From Kineosporia sp. NBRC 101731 (GTDB lineage Bacteria; Actinomycetota; Actinomycetes; Actinomycetales; Kineosporiaceae): a stretch of DNA of 64,000 nt. A program made the translations under genes and the position numbers. This document shows positions 28,947 through 37,806 of the stretch, in pieces (the first letter of the stretch is position 1; every line of letters begins with the position of its first letter). The notes beneath the pieces were generated by a model. That model did no database searches, was not told the DNA's origin, and saw only the letters and a list, made by a program, of their open reading frames with translations. The stretch is from NCBI RefSeq assembly GCF_030269305.1, contig NZ_BSTC01000009.1:186001-250000 (forward strand), given 5' to 3'.

Positions 28947-29825
28947 ATGGACGTGCTCAGCGACGCCATCGGTGCCATGCGGGCGGGCCGCCCATCGATG
29001 TCGCTGTCGGCGGCGGACCCCTCCGGGGAGATGAAGGTCGGAGTCCTGGAGGGTGCCCGGTTCTACGTGGTCACGGCGGGAAGCGTCCAGGTGACGAGAT
29101 CCGGCGAACCGCCCGTGACCCTGGAACCGGGCGACGCCGTTCTGTTCCCGCACGGCGCTGCGCACGAACTGGTGAATGCCACCGACGAAAGGGCCCACTT
29201 CCTGTCCGGTGCCTACCGGCTCGATCAGGCGCGTCCGCACCCGCTGTTCCAGGATCTTCCCGATCTGGTCGTCCTGTTCGCGCGGGCGGGCCGCTTCCCG
29301 AGCCTTCGGGCCTCGATCGACCTGGCGCGCAGCGAACTCGACGAAGAGATGTACGGCCGGGATCTGGTGCTGCCGGCTCTGCTCGATGTGCTCCTCGTGC
29401 AGCTGATCCGCGCGTGCCTCAGCGAACGGGCGGGTCGGCAGGGCACCGGCTGGTGCGTCGCTCTCGACGACGAGGCGGTCTCACGATCACTACGGGCCGT
29501 TCACGAACGTCCCGCCGATCCTTGGACCGTGGAGTCGCTGGGAGCCCACGCGGGCCTGTCCCGCGCCGCCTTCGCCCGCAGGTTCACCACCATGGTCGGG
29601 CAGCCTCCACTCACCTATCTGACGTGGTGGCGGCTCACCACGGCGGCCCGCATGCTTCAGACGACCGATGCTCCGCTCTCCGTGGTCGCCCAGCGCAGCG
29701 GTTACGGATCTGCATACGCCTTCGCCAACGCCTTCAAACGTGAGTACGGGATCTCCGCCGGCCGGTACCGGCAGCAACACCGGGAAGGCCGCTCCGGGCG
29801 TGGGGGCCGACCCTCGGGTCGCTGA
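28947..29825 (+). CDS. AraC-family transcriptional regulator with cupin sensor domain
   Basis: 292 residues; GAGGAGGATC sits 6-10 nt before the ATG. N-terminal cupin (about residues 10-110; PVTLEPGDAVLFPHGAAHEL) of the Cupin_6 type and a C-terminal pair of HTH motifs (SLGAHAGLSRAAFARRF and VVAQRSGYGSAYAFANAFKR). This combination is common in regulators next to small oxidoreductases or hydrolases. It likely controls the MBL gene. The C-terminal tail is Arg/Gly-rich and runs straight into the 9-bp tandem repeat. Confidence 0.92.
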   Translation: MDVLSDAIGAMRAGRPSMSLSAADPSGEMKVGVLEGARFYVVTAGSVQVTRSGEPPVTLEPGDAVLFPHGAAHELVNATDERAHFLSGAYRLDQARPHPLFQDLPDLVVLFARAGRFPSLRASIDLARSELDEEMYGRDLVLPALLDVLLVQLIRACLSERAGRQGTGWCVALDDEAVSRSLRAVHERPADPWTVESLGAHAGLSRAAFARRFTTMVGQPPLTYLTWWRLTTAARMLQTTDAPLSVVAQRSGYGSAYAFANAFKREYGISAGRYRQQHREGRSGRGGRPSGR

Positions 29826-29909
29826 TCGCGCTGATCGCGCTGATCGCGCTGATCGCGCTGATCGCGCTGATCGCGCTGATCGCGCTGATCGCGCTGATCG
29901 CGCTGATCG
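29822..29909. repeat. 9-bp tandem repeat CTGATCGCG
   Basis: Nine complete units followed by a partial one, beginning at the stop codon of the AraC gene. Each unit contains GATC. Such arrays vary in copy number by slippage. The rest of 29910-30113 has no gene. Confidence 0.95.
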
Positions 29910-30113
29910 ACGGGACGGTGGCCGGGCACGTGCCCGCTTGGCGCGTTTCTGGGGGTTGAGCGTCGATTGGGCAGAAAAGAGCGTTTTTTCGGATAGAAGA
30001 TCAAGCTGACCCGAGCGGCGGCAACCTCGCACCCCTACGGTCTCGTGTCGGTACCCAGCGGCGTTGGCTCGGTACGGCAGTCACCTGGTAGGTCGGCGAG
30101 GGAGCACACATCG

Positions 30114-31337
30114 ATGGCCGGAGAAGCATCTGACCGGACCGCTGGAGCTCCTGAAAATGCCGTCGTGGTGAAGCGGTTCAGTCGAGCCCGGCCGCTCCCG
30201 GCCGGCCCGTCCCACGCGCCCGGCACGACTGTGGACGTCACCCCGGCGCGCCCGGCCGCGATGCCCGTAGAGGCTGCTCCGACCGGGCCGGACGGGGGAA
30301 CCGAGCCGCAGAAAGTCAGCGGTGTCGCTCCGGGGGCCGCAGCGGAACCATGGTCGGCAGGTCCGGAGCGGAGGGGCACCGACGGTCCGGCCGCTGTTGT
30401 GAGTGCCCCCCGGGTTGCGGCTGCCTCCGGGGCAGCCGATGTCGCGGCGTCGTCCGCCGGCCCGGCGACGTCGGCCGGGCCCGCCGCCTCCCGACGGTCG
30501 GGTCGGCTGGGGCTGGTTGCGGTCGGCACCGTCGCTGCCGTCCTGGCCACCGGGGTGATCGGGATGACGATCAGGCCCGGCGACGGCGATGGAGGCGGCC
30601 CCGGGGCAGGTGCCGCGCCGCTGGCGCTGGCGCCTGTGCTGATGAGCCCGACCCCGTCGGTCACCGTCTCGAAGACGCGAACTGCCGCCCCCACCAAAAA
30701 GCCTGAGCCGGAGAAGACACCGAAGAGCAACCGGGTCGCGCCCGCGCCCGTGGTCGTTCGGACCGAGACCACGTCGACCCCGGCCCGTACGCCGAAGAAG
30801 CGCCCGGTCGAGACCACGAAGGTTCCGAAGGCCACCAGAACCACGAAAAAGGTGGTCACCCAGGCCGTCGTCCCGAAGGTGGTCTCCGTCAGGGTGCCCG
30901 TCAGCGGTGGGATGACCGTGAAGGCGTACTTCGGCCGTCTGCAATCGGTCACGAGTTCGCTGGCCGGTTCCGTGACCTTCAACACCGCTGCCGCCTGGTA
31001 CTCGGCCCACCCGAATCGCTGCGTGCTCACCGCGGTCTACTCGGATGTGTCCGGCTCGAGCGCCGCGGTGTACGCGCAGGGCCATGACGGTGCCTGGAGC
31101 GCCTCGGAGTCCGCTCCGGACCAGTCCGTCGCGACGGACGGGGGACGGCTGCATCACCAGCTCATCTCACCGCCGGCGTCCACTCCGGTCGGACAGAGCT
31201 GGTCACTCTCGTCCTTGATCGTGGTCGACGGGACCACGACCTACAGCGGCTCGTACACCTTGTCGCTGGCCAGTCAGGACGGGAGCGACCAGGTCTGGTC
31301 CTTCGCCGGTTCCAAGGTGTCGTGTGATCTCACATGA
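30114..31337 (+). CDS. Single-pass membrane protein at the start of the type VII secretion locus
   Basis: 407 residues from the ATG at 30114 (GAGGGAG about 11 nt upstream); a GTG at 30045 is a possible longer start. The first ~125 residues are Pro/Ala-rich and disordered. One hydrophobic segment follows (LGLVAVGTVAAVLATGVIGM), then a Pro/Lys/Thr-rich spacer, then a folded extracytoplasmic domain of about 150 residues (VKAYFGRLQSVTSSLAGSVTF to the end, with Cys in NRCVLTAVYSD and SKVSCDLT that could pair). No family is recognised. Its stop overlaps the next start (ATGA). Confidence 0.75.
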   Translation: MAGEASDRTAGAPENAVVVKRFSRARPLPAGPSHAPGTTVDVTPARPAAMPVEAAPTGPDGGTEPQKVSGVAPGAAAEPWSAGPERRGTDGPAAVVSAPRVAAASGAADVAASSAGPATSAGPAASRRSGRLGLVAVGTVAAVLATGVIGMTIRPGDGDGGGPGAGAAPLALAPVLMSPTPSVTVSKTRTAAPTKKPEPEKTPKSNRVAPAPVVVRTETTSTPARTPKKRPVETTKVPKATRTTKKVVTQAVVPKVVSVRVPVSGGMTVKAYFGRLQSVTSSLAGSVTFNTAAAWYSAHPNRCVLTAVYSDVSGSSAAVYAQGHDGAWSASESAPDQSVATDGGRLHHQLISPPASTPVGQSWSLSSLIVVDGTTTYSGSYTLSLASQDGSDQVWSFAGSKVSCDLT

Positions 31338-32710
31338 TCGGTAGGCCGTGGGGCCGGGGCCCCAGACCCACATCCGAGCAGCCGACCTGGACCGACGTGG
31401 CCCCGTTGGGCGGTCTCCGGGTCGAACGATACGAGAACGTCCTGCTGGCGACGGACGGGGAGTCGTCGCCCTCCATCGCTACCCGCATCATCGAACTTCG
31501 CCAGGTGGCGGAGCATCTGGCCAGCAGTGATCAGACTCCGACCGTTCTGATCGTCACCCCGTCGGTCCTTGCGACGCGACTGCTGCTCGAGGATCTGGCG
31601 GGGCGACCCGAGGAATTCCCCCCGGCCGAAGTCGTCGCGGAGCTACGGATCATCGTCGAGACCGGAACGACGATCCAGGGCGAGCTCCGGGCCGCTGCAC
31701 ATCGACTGGCCGACGGCCGCGGCCTCCGGGTCGTCATTTCGCCCGGGCGACTGCTCCACGTCCCGGGCCGCACTCTCTTTCCTCTGGACGGTACCGGGCA
31801 CACGACCTGGCAGCAGTTCGTTCCCGGCCATCCGCAGCCCATCTCGACGGGTCCGTGGTTCTTCACCGCGCGCTGGCGGTCGGCGCCGGCCCTGCTCCCG
31901 CCGGCCGGCCTGATCCCCGGACTGCGCGTTCTGCCGGTGCCTTCGGGGGTCGTGCTGGTTCCCGACGGAATCGACAGCCTGCCCGTGGATGACGTCGTGT
32001 ACAGCGTGCCGGTTGATCCGCAGCATCCTCTGGTCGTGGTGCACTGGCTGCTCGGGCCCGGGATCGAGGCGGATCAGGTGGCTGGTTACCTGGCACTACT
32101 GCCGGCCGAACTTCGTCAGCAGTTGCGCCTGGCCCCCGCCGGACTGCCTCCGACCGGTCAGATCTGGCAGGAGATCGTCGATGTACTGGAGGAGGAGGTC
32201 GTCGCGCTGACCGGTCTTCCGCTGCTGTTCGACCAGGAACGTACCGTCAGCGTGGTGGCGCTCGGCAGCGACGGTCAGATCGAGGTGCGGTGGCAGCCGG
32301 TGGCGACCCATCTGCGCTGGTGTCCGGCTCTCGGAGAGTCCGGGCAACCGGCGAAAGTTGTTGCCAACCGCGGACTCGGTCGACTGAAAGAGCGGTTGGA
32401 CGACGACGGGGTCACGGGTGAGGAGTCCGTCCAGATGGAACCGCTGGACGCGGATTGGGCTTTCGAGGCGGTTCCGGGAGGCGTGCTACTGCGCAGGGTC
32501 AACGGCGGATCCACCGGGCATCGACCGATGGATCCGGCCGGGCCGCTCCTCCTGGTGGATGGTCTGGGTGAGATGGAAGCTCTTGCGGATAAAGAATTCA
32601 TGAGGCATCAGACTCTCCTTTGGGGAATCCTCCGTGAGGTGTGCGCGGCCGAACCGCGGACCGTCTTTCTGGAGAGCTCGACGGGTGGGTCGGTGCCGGC
32701 AGTTCACTGA
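31334..32710 (+). CDS. Type VII locus protein of unknown function (paralogue of 43656-46109)
   Basis: 458 residues, start overlapping the upstream stop. No signal peptide or membrane segment. The sequence aligns by eye with the N-terminal 450 residues of the 817-residue protein at 43656: both have VPGH after a Trp (WQQFVPGH and WRDYVPGH), a LPP motif (AGLPPTGQIWQEI and IALPPGKTLAQAL) and TG(L/I)P. No enzymatic motif is seen. It is probably a cytoplasmic part of the secretion system or an effector-handling protein; this is inference from the locus. Confidence 0.7.
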   Translation: MIGRPWGRGPRPTSEQPTWTDVAPLGGLRVERYENVLLATDGESSPSIATRIIELRQVAEHLASSDQTPTVLIVTPSVLATRLLLEDLAGRPEEFPPAEVVAELRIIVETGTTIQGELRAAAHRLADGRGLRVVISPGRLLHVPGRTLFPLDGTGHTTWQQFVPGHPQPISTGPWFFTARWRSAPALLPPAGLIPGLRVLPVPSGVVLVPDGIDSLPVDDVVYSVPVDPQHPLVVVHWLLGPGIEADQVAGYLALLPAELRQQLRLAPAGLPPTGQIWQEIVDVLEEEVVALTGLPLLFDQERTVSVVALGSDGQIEVRWQPVATHLRWCPALGESGQPAKVVANRGLGRLKERLDDDGVTGEESVQMEPLDADWAFEAVPGGVLLRRVNGGSTGHRPMDPAGPLLLVDGLGEMEALADKEFMRHQTLLWGILREVCAAEPRTVFLESSTGGSVPAVH

Positions 32711-32986
32711 TGTCCCTCGGCTATGTGGCCAGACGGGCACAACTGCCTGAACCGGTCCTCTCCGGGGCGTCGCCGAATTCCCTCGGGTCTCTGAGATTGC
32801 CTTCTGTACAAGGATTTCCCACGATGTCTGGCCGATGGCCAGGTGTTGTTCGAGTCAGGTGCTTTTGTATTTACCTGGCAGTCATGTCTTTTCGGCTCGG
32901 CCAAAGATATTCTCGGTGGCAGCAGGTTTCCCGGTGTCGTTCACAGAGAGCCGGGTCGGGAAGTTCATCGTCACGAGAGGAGCACC
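32711..32986. other. Intergenic region before the WXG100 pair
   Basis: 276 bp without a supported gene. The lower-GC stretch around 32860-32930 may contain the promoter of the WXG100 genes. Confidence 0.4.
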
Positions 32987-33328
32987 ATGAGTCAGGCACA
33001 GATCGATGTCAGCGGGATGCGCACGGCAGCAGGCAATGTGAATGACGTGGCCGGCCACGTCAAGGCCGAGGGCAACGGCGTCCAGGCGTCCGTCTCACAG
33101 CTGATGACGACCTGGACGGGCACCAGCGCCAGGACCTTCGATGGCGCGATGGGAGACTTCTATGGCGAGTGCAACAGCATCGTCCAAACCCTGGAAGCGC
33201 TTTCGAGCATCATCAAGGGTTCTGCCGACGCCTATCAGCAGACTCACGACTCGGCCACGGGCGAGGCCACGGCCTTTCTTTCACACATGAGTCTGCCCAA
33301 GGCTCCACCGCTGCTCCCCAACTTCTAG
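32987..33328 (+). CDS. WXG100-family protein (EsxA/EsxB-like)
   Basis: 113 residues; GAGAGGAG lies 5 nt before the ATG. Helix-turn-helix hairpin with W43-T-G45 at the turn. A small secreted partner of ESX systems, forming a dimer with another WXG100 protein. The C-terminus lacks an exact YxxxD/E signal (YQQTHD has one residue too many), so it may depend on its partner, encoded 64 bp downstream. Confidence 0.9.
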   Translation: MSQAQIDVSGMRTAAGNVNDVAGHVKAEGNGVQASVSQLMTTWTGTSARTFDGAMGDFYGECNSIVQTLEALSSIIKGSADAYQQTHDSATGEATAFLSHMSLPKAPPLLPNF

Positions 33329-33335
33329 AACGGGA

Positions 33336-33356
33336 CCGGTCGGTGTCACCGACCGG
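33336..33356 (+). terminator. Hairpin between the two WXG100 genes
   Basis: Perfect 8-bp stem CCGGTCGG / CCGACCGG with loop TGTCA, 8 nt after the first WXG100 stop. Without a T-run it may set relative levels of the two genes or stabilise the upstream message. Confidence 0.5.
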
Positions 33357-33392
33357 GGCAGGTCTCAGAATCAACCTGAAAGGATTTTTCTC

Positions 33393-33689
33393 ATGGGAGA
33401 TGTCACCTATGCGGTGAACTTCGCCTTGATGGAAGACGCGATCACCGATGCGAAGGTCCGGGCCGCGCGGGTCAAGGACCTCCTCGAGAGCATGGATGCT
33501 TCGACCCGAGCCAGTCTGGACAGCTGGACCGGTGACGCCCGGATCGCCTATCAGCAGGCCTATCAGGCCTGCATGGCGCAGGCTGAGGCCATGCCGGCGA
33601 CGTTGGAGAACGCGCGCGCCACGCTGGTGTCGATCATGAACGGCTATCAGTCGGCCGAGGCATCGGTGGCCGGGGCGTTCGGCAAGTAG
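33393..33689 (+). CDS. WXG100-family protein (EsxA/EsxB-like)
   Basis: 98 residues, the canonical length; AAAGGA upstream of the ATG. W45-T-G47 at the turn and a C-terminal Y-Q-S-A-E that matches the YxxxD/E type VII export signal. It probably forms a heterodimer with the preceding WXG100 protein and carries the export signal for the pair. Confidence 0.93.
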   Translation: MGDVTYAVNFALMEDAITDAKVRAARVKDLLESMDASTRASLDSWTGDARIAYQQAYQACMAQAEAMPATLENARATLVSIMNGYQSAEASVAGAFGK

Positions 33690-33799
33690 TTCCGCTCGGT
33701 CGTTCCGCTCGGCGGGGCCGCTGTGGTGGTCCCGCCGTTCCGGCGGTCAGCAATGTTCACGATTCTCCGGCGCGAGCTCTCGATCGAAATGGAGTGGTG

Positions 33800-34447
33800 A
33801 TGGTTTACGAAGACACGATGTCCCTGCAGGAACGTAATGAACTGAAGCATGCCGCTAATCATGAGATCTGGGACAAGGAGAAGAATGCCTGGGTCCCGTA
33901 CTACCCGAAGGGCGATAAGCATCTCAAGCCCGACGAAAATAGCGACGAATACAAAAAACTCCAGAACGAAAAGGTCGGCAATGAGCCGGCGAAGCTCGAT
34001 TCAAAGAGTGATACCAATAGTATAGAAAAAGTCAAGGCGGACTATGAAGATTCTTACGTGAGTGGCAAGAAAACCTTCGGTTCGCCCGGGTCGGGAACTT
34101 CCGTCGATACCTCGGCGATCAAACAATTTGCCAGTCAGATGAAGGAGTACGTCACCATTCTGACGGCCGCCCACAAGGAACTCACCGACCAGAAGAAGGT
34201 TGCCGCCGGCGCGTTCCCGACGGCGGTGGCGCTCTCCACCAAGGTGGAGGAAACGAGAGAAGCTCTGCTGGCATCGCTGGTCGTCATGATCGGTGCATTC
34301 ACCGATCTGTCGGCCAAGATGACCAAGATCGGCGAGGATTACAAAACTATTGAAGAAATGAACCAAAAAGCTGCCACCCAGTTCACCGAGCTCATGTCGA
34401 CGTTGAACACATACGAGCCGCTCGTGAGTTCGGTCGACGGGAAATAG
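33800..34447 (+). CDS. Helical protein of the type VII locus, unknown function
   Basis: 215 residues from the ATG at 33800 with GGAG at good spacing; GTG at 33794 would overlap that site. The first ~95 residues are charged, Lys/Asp/Asn-rich and use more A/T-ending codons than any neighbour (for example around 33930-34030). The second half is a long helical region (QFASQMKEYVTILTAAHKEL..., AFPTAVALSTKVEETREALL) without WxG. Shape and place suggest an ESX substrate or chaperone. No family is recognised. Confidence 0.75.
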   Translation: MVYEDTMSLQERNELKHAANHEIWDKEKNAWVPYYPKGDKHLKPDENSDEYKKLQNEKVGNEPAKLDSKSDTNSIEKVKADYEDSYVSGKKTFGSPGSGTSVDTSAIKQFASQMKEYVTILTAAHKELTDQKKVAAGAFPTAVALSTKVEETREALLASLVVMIGAFTDLSAKMTKIGEDYKTIEEMNQKAATQFTELMSTLNTYEPLVSSVDGK

Positions 34448-34545
34448 CGTTTCCCGGGAAGTCCGATTTCCGGTTCGGCTCCCGGGTGGCTCTCGTCTCG
34501 TTCAGCTGATTCCTATCTATTCCGTCTGGAGGATCGACACAACCC

Positions 34546-37500
34546 GTGAGTGACGAAGATACCCCCACCGGGGTGGAAAGTTCCGACAACGGCTGGATCG
34601 GTAACCCGAGCGAGATCTCCGCCGGTGACGACCATTTCGACTCGATGGAATGGAAAGCCATCGAGGCGGCCATCGCCGGTGGCTCCATGATGGTCACCGC
34701 TGACATGAGGACTCAGGCGGACGGTGTCTCGGACCCGCAGAGCCTGAAGACCGCGGCGGAGAACTTCCAGCGTACGGCCCTGAGGCTGAAGGAAGTCGCC
34801 GATAATCTGTCGATCTGGACCACTGCCTTGGCCGGCTCGGACGGCCCCTGGCAGGGAACCGCGGCCAAGAGTTTCAAGAAGTCCATGGACCAGTTGAGCC
34901 TCAGTGTCCGGGCGCACGCGAACCAGGTCTGGGGCAACAGCGCCGCCATCAATAACATGCCTTATCAGCTGTATAATCGCGGATTAGAGCTGGCCTGGGC
35001 CAAGAAGGCGGTCCAGGAGATCGACCGCTACTATGCCGGTTGGGCGCTCAAGCAAGGGCTCACCGCCATGGACAACGGTCTGGTGCCGATCTCGAAATTT
35101 CCGGCGGCCGTCGAGCAGATGAACCAGGACATGCGCGTGGTCGCCAAAAAGCTGTCCGCGGGCAACGTGGTGACGATCGACTCCTTCCAGGTCGTCAAGC
35201 TCATGGATTCACCGGATACCGGAGACACCACTGACCCGACCAGTGACGATCCCGACTATGACGTCAATGATGAACCGGGCAGCACCGATGACACCGTAGA
35301 CCGCGATTACGGCGATTACGACAAGGAATCCGCGCCTGCCGACTATGGTGACGGCGAGGACTCGTCGACCGATAATACGTCTCCCACGTTCGACACGGCC
35401 GACGATTCGTCCGAGAGTGCCCCGGCCGGTTTCACGGACGACGGGATGTCTGATGGCACCCCCGCCAATTTCACGGGCGACGGCGTATCCGGTGACAACC
35501 CGATCAATGTTGAGCCCGGCGACCTGAGCGAAAATTCCGATGCGTCACCGGACACGTTCCCGACCGACGGGCTCTCGAACTCGGAACTTCCGGTCGCCGA
35601 TTCCAGCGGTCTGACCGCGGACGACCCCTTCGGATCCGATCCGGGCACCTCCACACCGGCGCCCTTCACGCCCGGCACGCTACCGACGTACACCGGTAAT
35701 ACGGCGGACAAGGACAAGCCTTCCGGTTCCTCGTCCGGGCTGGAGGATCTGCTGCCCGCAAACGCCGATCTCGGCGATCCGAGCAGCGGAAGTGGATGGG
35801 ATGCGGGTTCGGGGGCCGACTCCGGCGGTCTGGATGAGTCGGGTCTTTCCGCGGGCTCACCCGCCGGTCTGGACGTCGGTTCGCCGGACAGTATCGGTGG
35901 TGGCATCGGTGGTGACAGTGGTGGTGACAGTCAGGACACGGATGGACTCGCTCCCTCAGACCTCTCGACGGATGACGGGAACGGCGCGGGTCTGGGTTCG
36001 GGGATGCCGATGATGCCGGGGACCGGTGCGGGGGCGTCGGAGGGGGCCTCGACGGATCCGTCGGACGCTTCGGCTCTGCTGAGTGAGTCTCCTGATCCGT
36101 GGGCCGCGACGGATCCGGTGTCGGATCTTCAGGGGTCGGGTGGGTCGATGGATGCGGGGACCCCGGCGGACTGGTCGACGGATGCTGGTGCCGAAGACGC
36201 TGCGGGCGGTGGTTCCGGGCTGGTGTCCGACGACGGGTCGGGTTCGAGTCTGGGTTCCGGTCTGGGTTCGGGTCTGGGTTCGGGGATGCCGATGATGCCG
36301 GGGACCGGTGCCGGGGCGTCGGACGCGGCCTCGACGGATCCGTCGGACGCTTCGGCTCTGCTGAGTGAGTCTCCTGATCCGTGGGCCGCGACGGATCCGG
36401 TGTCGGATCTTCAGGGATCGGGTGGGCCGATCGACGCCGCGATACCGGCCGACTGGTCGGCCGGCGGCCAGGGCGCAACCGCGGAAGATGCTTCCTCTCC
36501 CGGGACGGGTGTGCACGAGACCTCGGGAGGTACGGGATCGAGCGTCCCGCAGATGCCGATGATGCCTCCGGGGGCTGCACCGGGCCAGCAGGAGAGCACG
36601 GATCCGTCCGATGCCTCGGCGCTGCTCTCCGCGGGGTCCGATCCCTGGGACGACACGTCAGACGTCGAGCAGACCGCTGACCCGACGACCGCTGTCGCAG
36701 CCGGGGTCTCGGCCGGTTGGGCGCCAGGGGCCGGCGTCCCGGGCCGAGGCTCGGACGATACGGCGAAGTCGTCTGACGCCTTCGCCCTGCTGGCGGAGAA
36801 TCCGGACGATGTGTGGGCCGGTCTGGCACCGACAGATCCTGGTTCCGGTGAGGAGTCCACGGTTTCCGGTGAGGAGGCCACGGTCGGAGCTACCGCGACG
36901 GCAGCGGTCGCCACAGCAGGCCTGACCGGCTCGACCGGCTTGACCGGCCCGACCCGGCCGATCTCGTCCCCGCTGCGGACCGGGGTCACCGAATCGTCCG
37001 ACAGCGATCGGTATCCCGTTCGGCAGCAGTCAACCGTGGACGAGGGCGTGCACGATCCTGCGGTCGCACCCCTCACCCCGTCGGGGGGCGACCGTCTCCA
37101 GGGCGGTGTTGCCGTCCCGACGGCGGGGGAGACTCAGCCGGACGACTGGTTCGACCTGCTGAGCGATCCCACGAACGAACCGGTGGTGGAGCCGTGGCCG
37201 GCGGCTGAACAGCCGTTCGATCCCGGTCGGGCGGAACTGGCGGCCGGGGCTGCGGCGGCCGCGTACGCCCTGGCCTCCCGCCCGGACGAGCGGGAGAAGG
37301 CCCCGCACTCGTCGGTCGAACTGGGTGACGAGCCCCTGTGGGTCTCCCAGGACGAAGATCAGGACCAGGACGACGACGCCTCGGATGTGGACTTCTCCCG
37401 TTGGGGAGCTACCGATCCCGGATTGATGTCAGCCTTCCTCCGGGGCGAGGGTGTCACCTGGGGGCTGGATCCTCAGGCCTGGGGAACAGAATCGAACCCT

Positions 37501-37806
37501 TCGGGCACCCCGGTGCCGGAGGCCGGTGGACCGGACGGGTCCGTTGCGGCGCCGGACGCGCCGGGCACGGCCGCCCCGACGTTTCAGATGGGCCGCTCGA
37601 AGGTCGGGGTGGTGCACATCGCCCCACCACGAGCACTGGGCTGCGGTGACGACGGTCCTCCGCCGGAGGACGAGGATGCGGATGACGCCGATTCCGCTCC
37701 GGGTCCGGGGGATGCCGACGGGAAGAAACAGCCCACGATCTCGGACCTGCTGAGCGGGAACGACAGTGACTGGGGCGTCGATCAGTTCGGTGGTGCGGGG
37801 CGATGA
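34546..37806 (+). CDS. Large WXG-like protein with long low-complexity acidic region
   Basis: 1086 residues from a GTG at 34546; GGAGG lies about 13 nt upstream. Residues 1-220 form a WXG100-like helical domain (W102-Q-G104 in GPWQGTAAKSFKK). Residues about 225-1000 are Asp/Ser/Gly/Pro-rich with internal repeats: STDPSDASALLSESPDPWAA occurs twice almost exactly and in two weaker copies. The C-terminus carries a short conserved-looking block (FQMGRSKVGVVHIAPPRALGCG) and an acidic end with DLLSGNDSDWG. Its stop overlaps eccC. It may be a secreted or surface substrate, or a scaffold reaching through the cell wall (EspK/EspE-like in plan); inference. Confidence 0.75.
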   Translation: MSDEDTPTGVESSDNGWIGNPSEISAGDDHFDSMEWKAIEAAIAGGSMMVTADMRTQADGVSDPQSLKTAAENFQRTALRLKEVADNLSIWTTALAGSDGPWQGTAAKSFKKSMDQLSLSVRAHANQVWGNSAAINNMPYQLYNRGLELAWAKKAVQEIDRYYAGWALKQGLTAMDNGLVPISKFPAAVEQMNQDMRVVAKKLSAGNVVTIDSFQVVKLMDSPDTGDTTDPTSDDPDYDVNDEPGSTDDTVDRDYGDYDKESAPADYGDGEDSSTDNTSPTFDTADDSSESAPAGFTDDGMSDGTPANFTGDGVSGDNPINVEPGDLSENSDASPDTFPTDGLSNSELPVADSSGLTADDPFGSDPGTSTPAPFTPGTLPTYTGNTADKDKPSGSSSGLEDLLPANADLGDPSSGSGWDAGSGADSGGLDESGLSAGSPAGLDVGSPDSIGGGIGGDSGGDSQDTDGLAPSDLSTDDGNGAGLGSGMPMMPGTGAGASEGASTDPSDASALLSESPDPWAATDPVSDLQGSGGSMDAGTPADWSTDAGAEDAAGGGSGLVSDDGSGSSLGSGLGSGLGSGMPMMPGTGAGASDAASTDPSDASALLSESPDPWAATDPVSDLQGSGGPIDAAIPADWSAGGQGATAEDASSPGTGVHETSGGTGSSVPQMPMMPPGAAPGQQESTDPSDASALLSAGSDPWDDTSDVEQTADPTTAVAAGVSAGWAPGAGVPGRGSDDTAKSSDAFALLAENPDDVWAGLAPTDPGSGEESTVSGEEATVGATATAAVATAGLTGSTGLTGPTRPISSPLRTGVTESSDSDRYPVRQQSTVDEGVHDPAVAPLTPSGGDRLQGGVAVPTAGETQPDDWFDLLSDPTNEPVVEPWPAAEQPFDPGRAELAAGAAAAAYALASRPDEREKAPHSSVELGDEPLWVSQDEDQDQDDDASDVDFSRWGATDPGLMSAFLRGEGVTWGLDPQAWGTESNPSGTPVPEAGGPDGSVAAPDAPGTAAPTFQMGRSKVGVVHIAPPRALGCGDDGPPPEDEDADDADSAPGPGDADGKKQPTISDLLSGNDSDWGVDQFGGAGR
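35995..36147 (+). repeat. Direct repeat, copy 1, in the low-complexity protein
   Basis: About 150 bp nearly identical to 36277-36427; the period is 282 bp. It encodes MPMMPGTGAGAS...DPWAATDPVSD. Confidence 0.85.
36277..36427 (+). repeat. Direct repeat, copy 2, in the low-complexity protein
   Basis: Partner of 35995-36147. Near-identity at the DNA level points to a recent duplication. Confidence 0.85.

Noticed and set aside
29822-29909. CRISPR-like array
   Set aside because: Pure 9-bp tandem units without spacers; no cas genes nearby.
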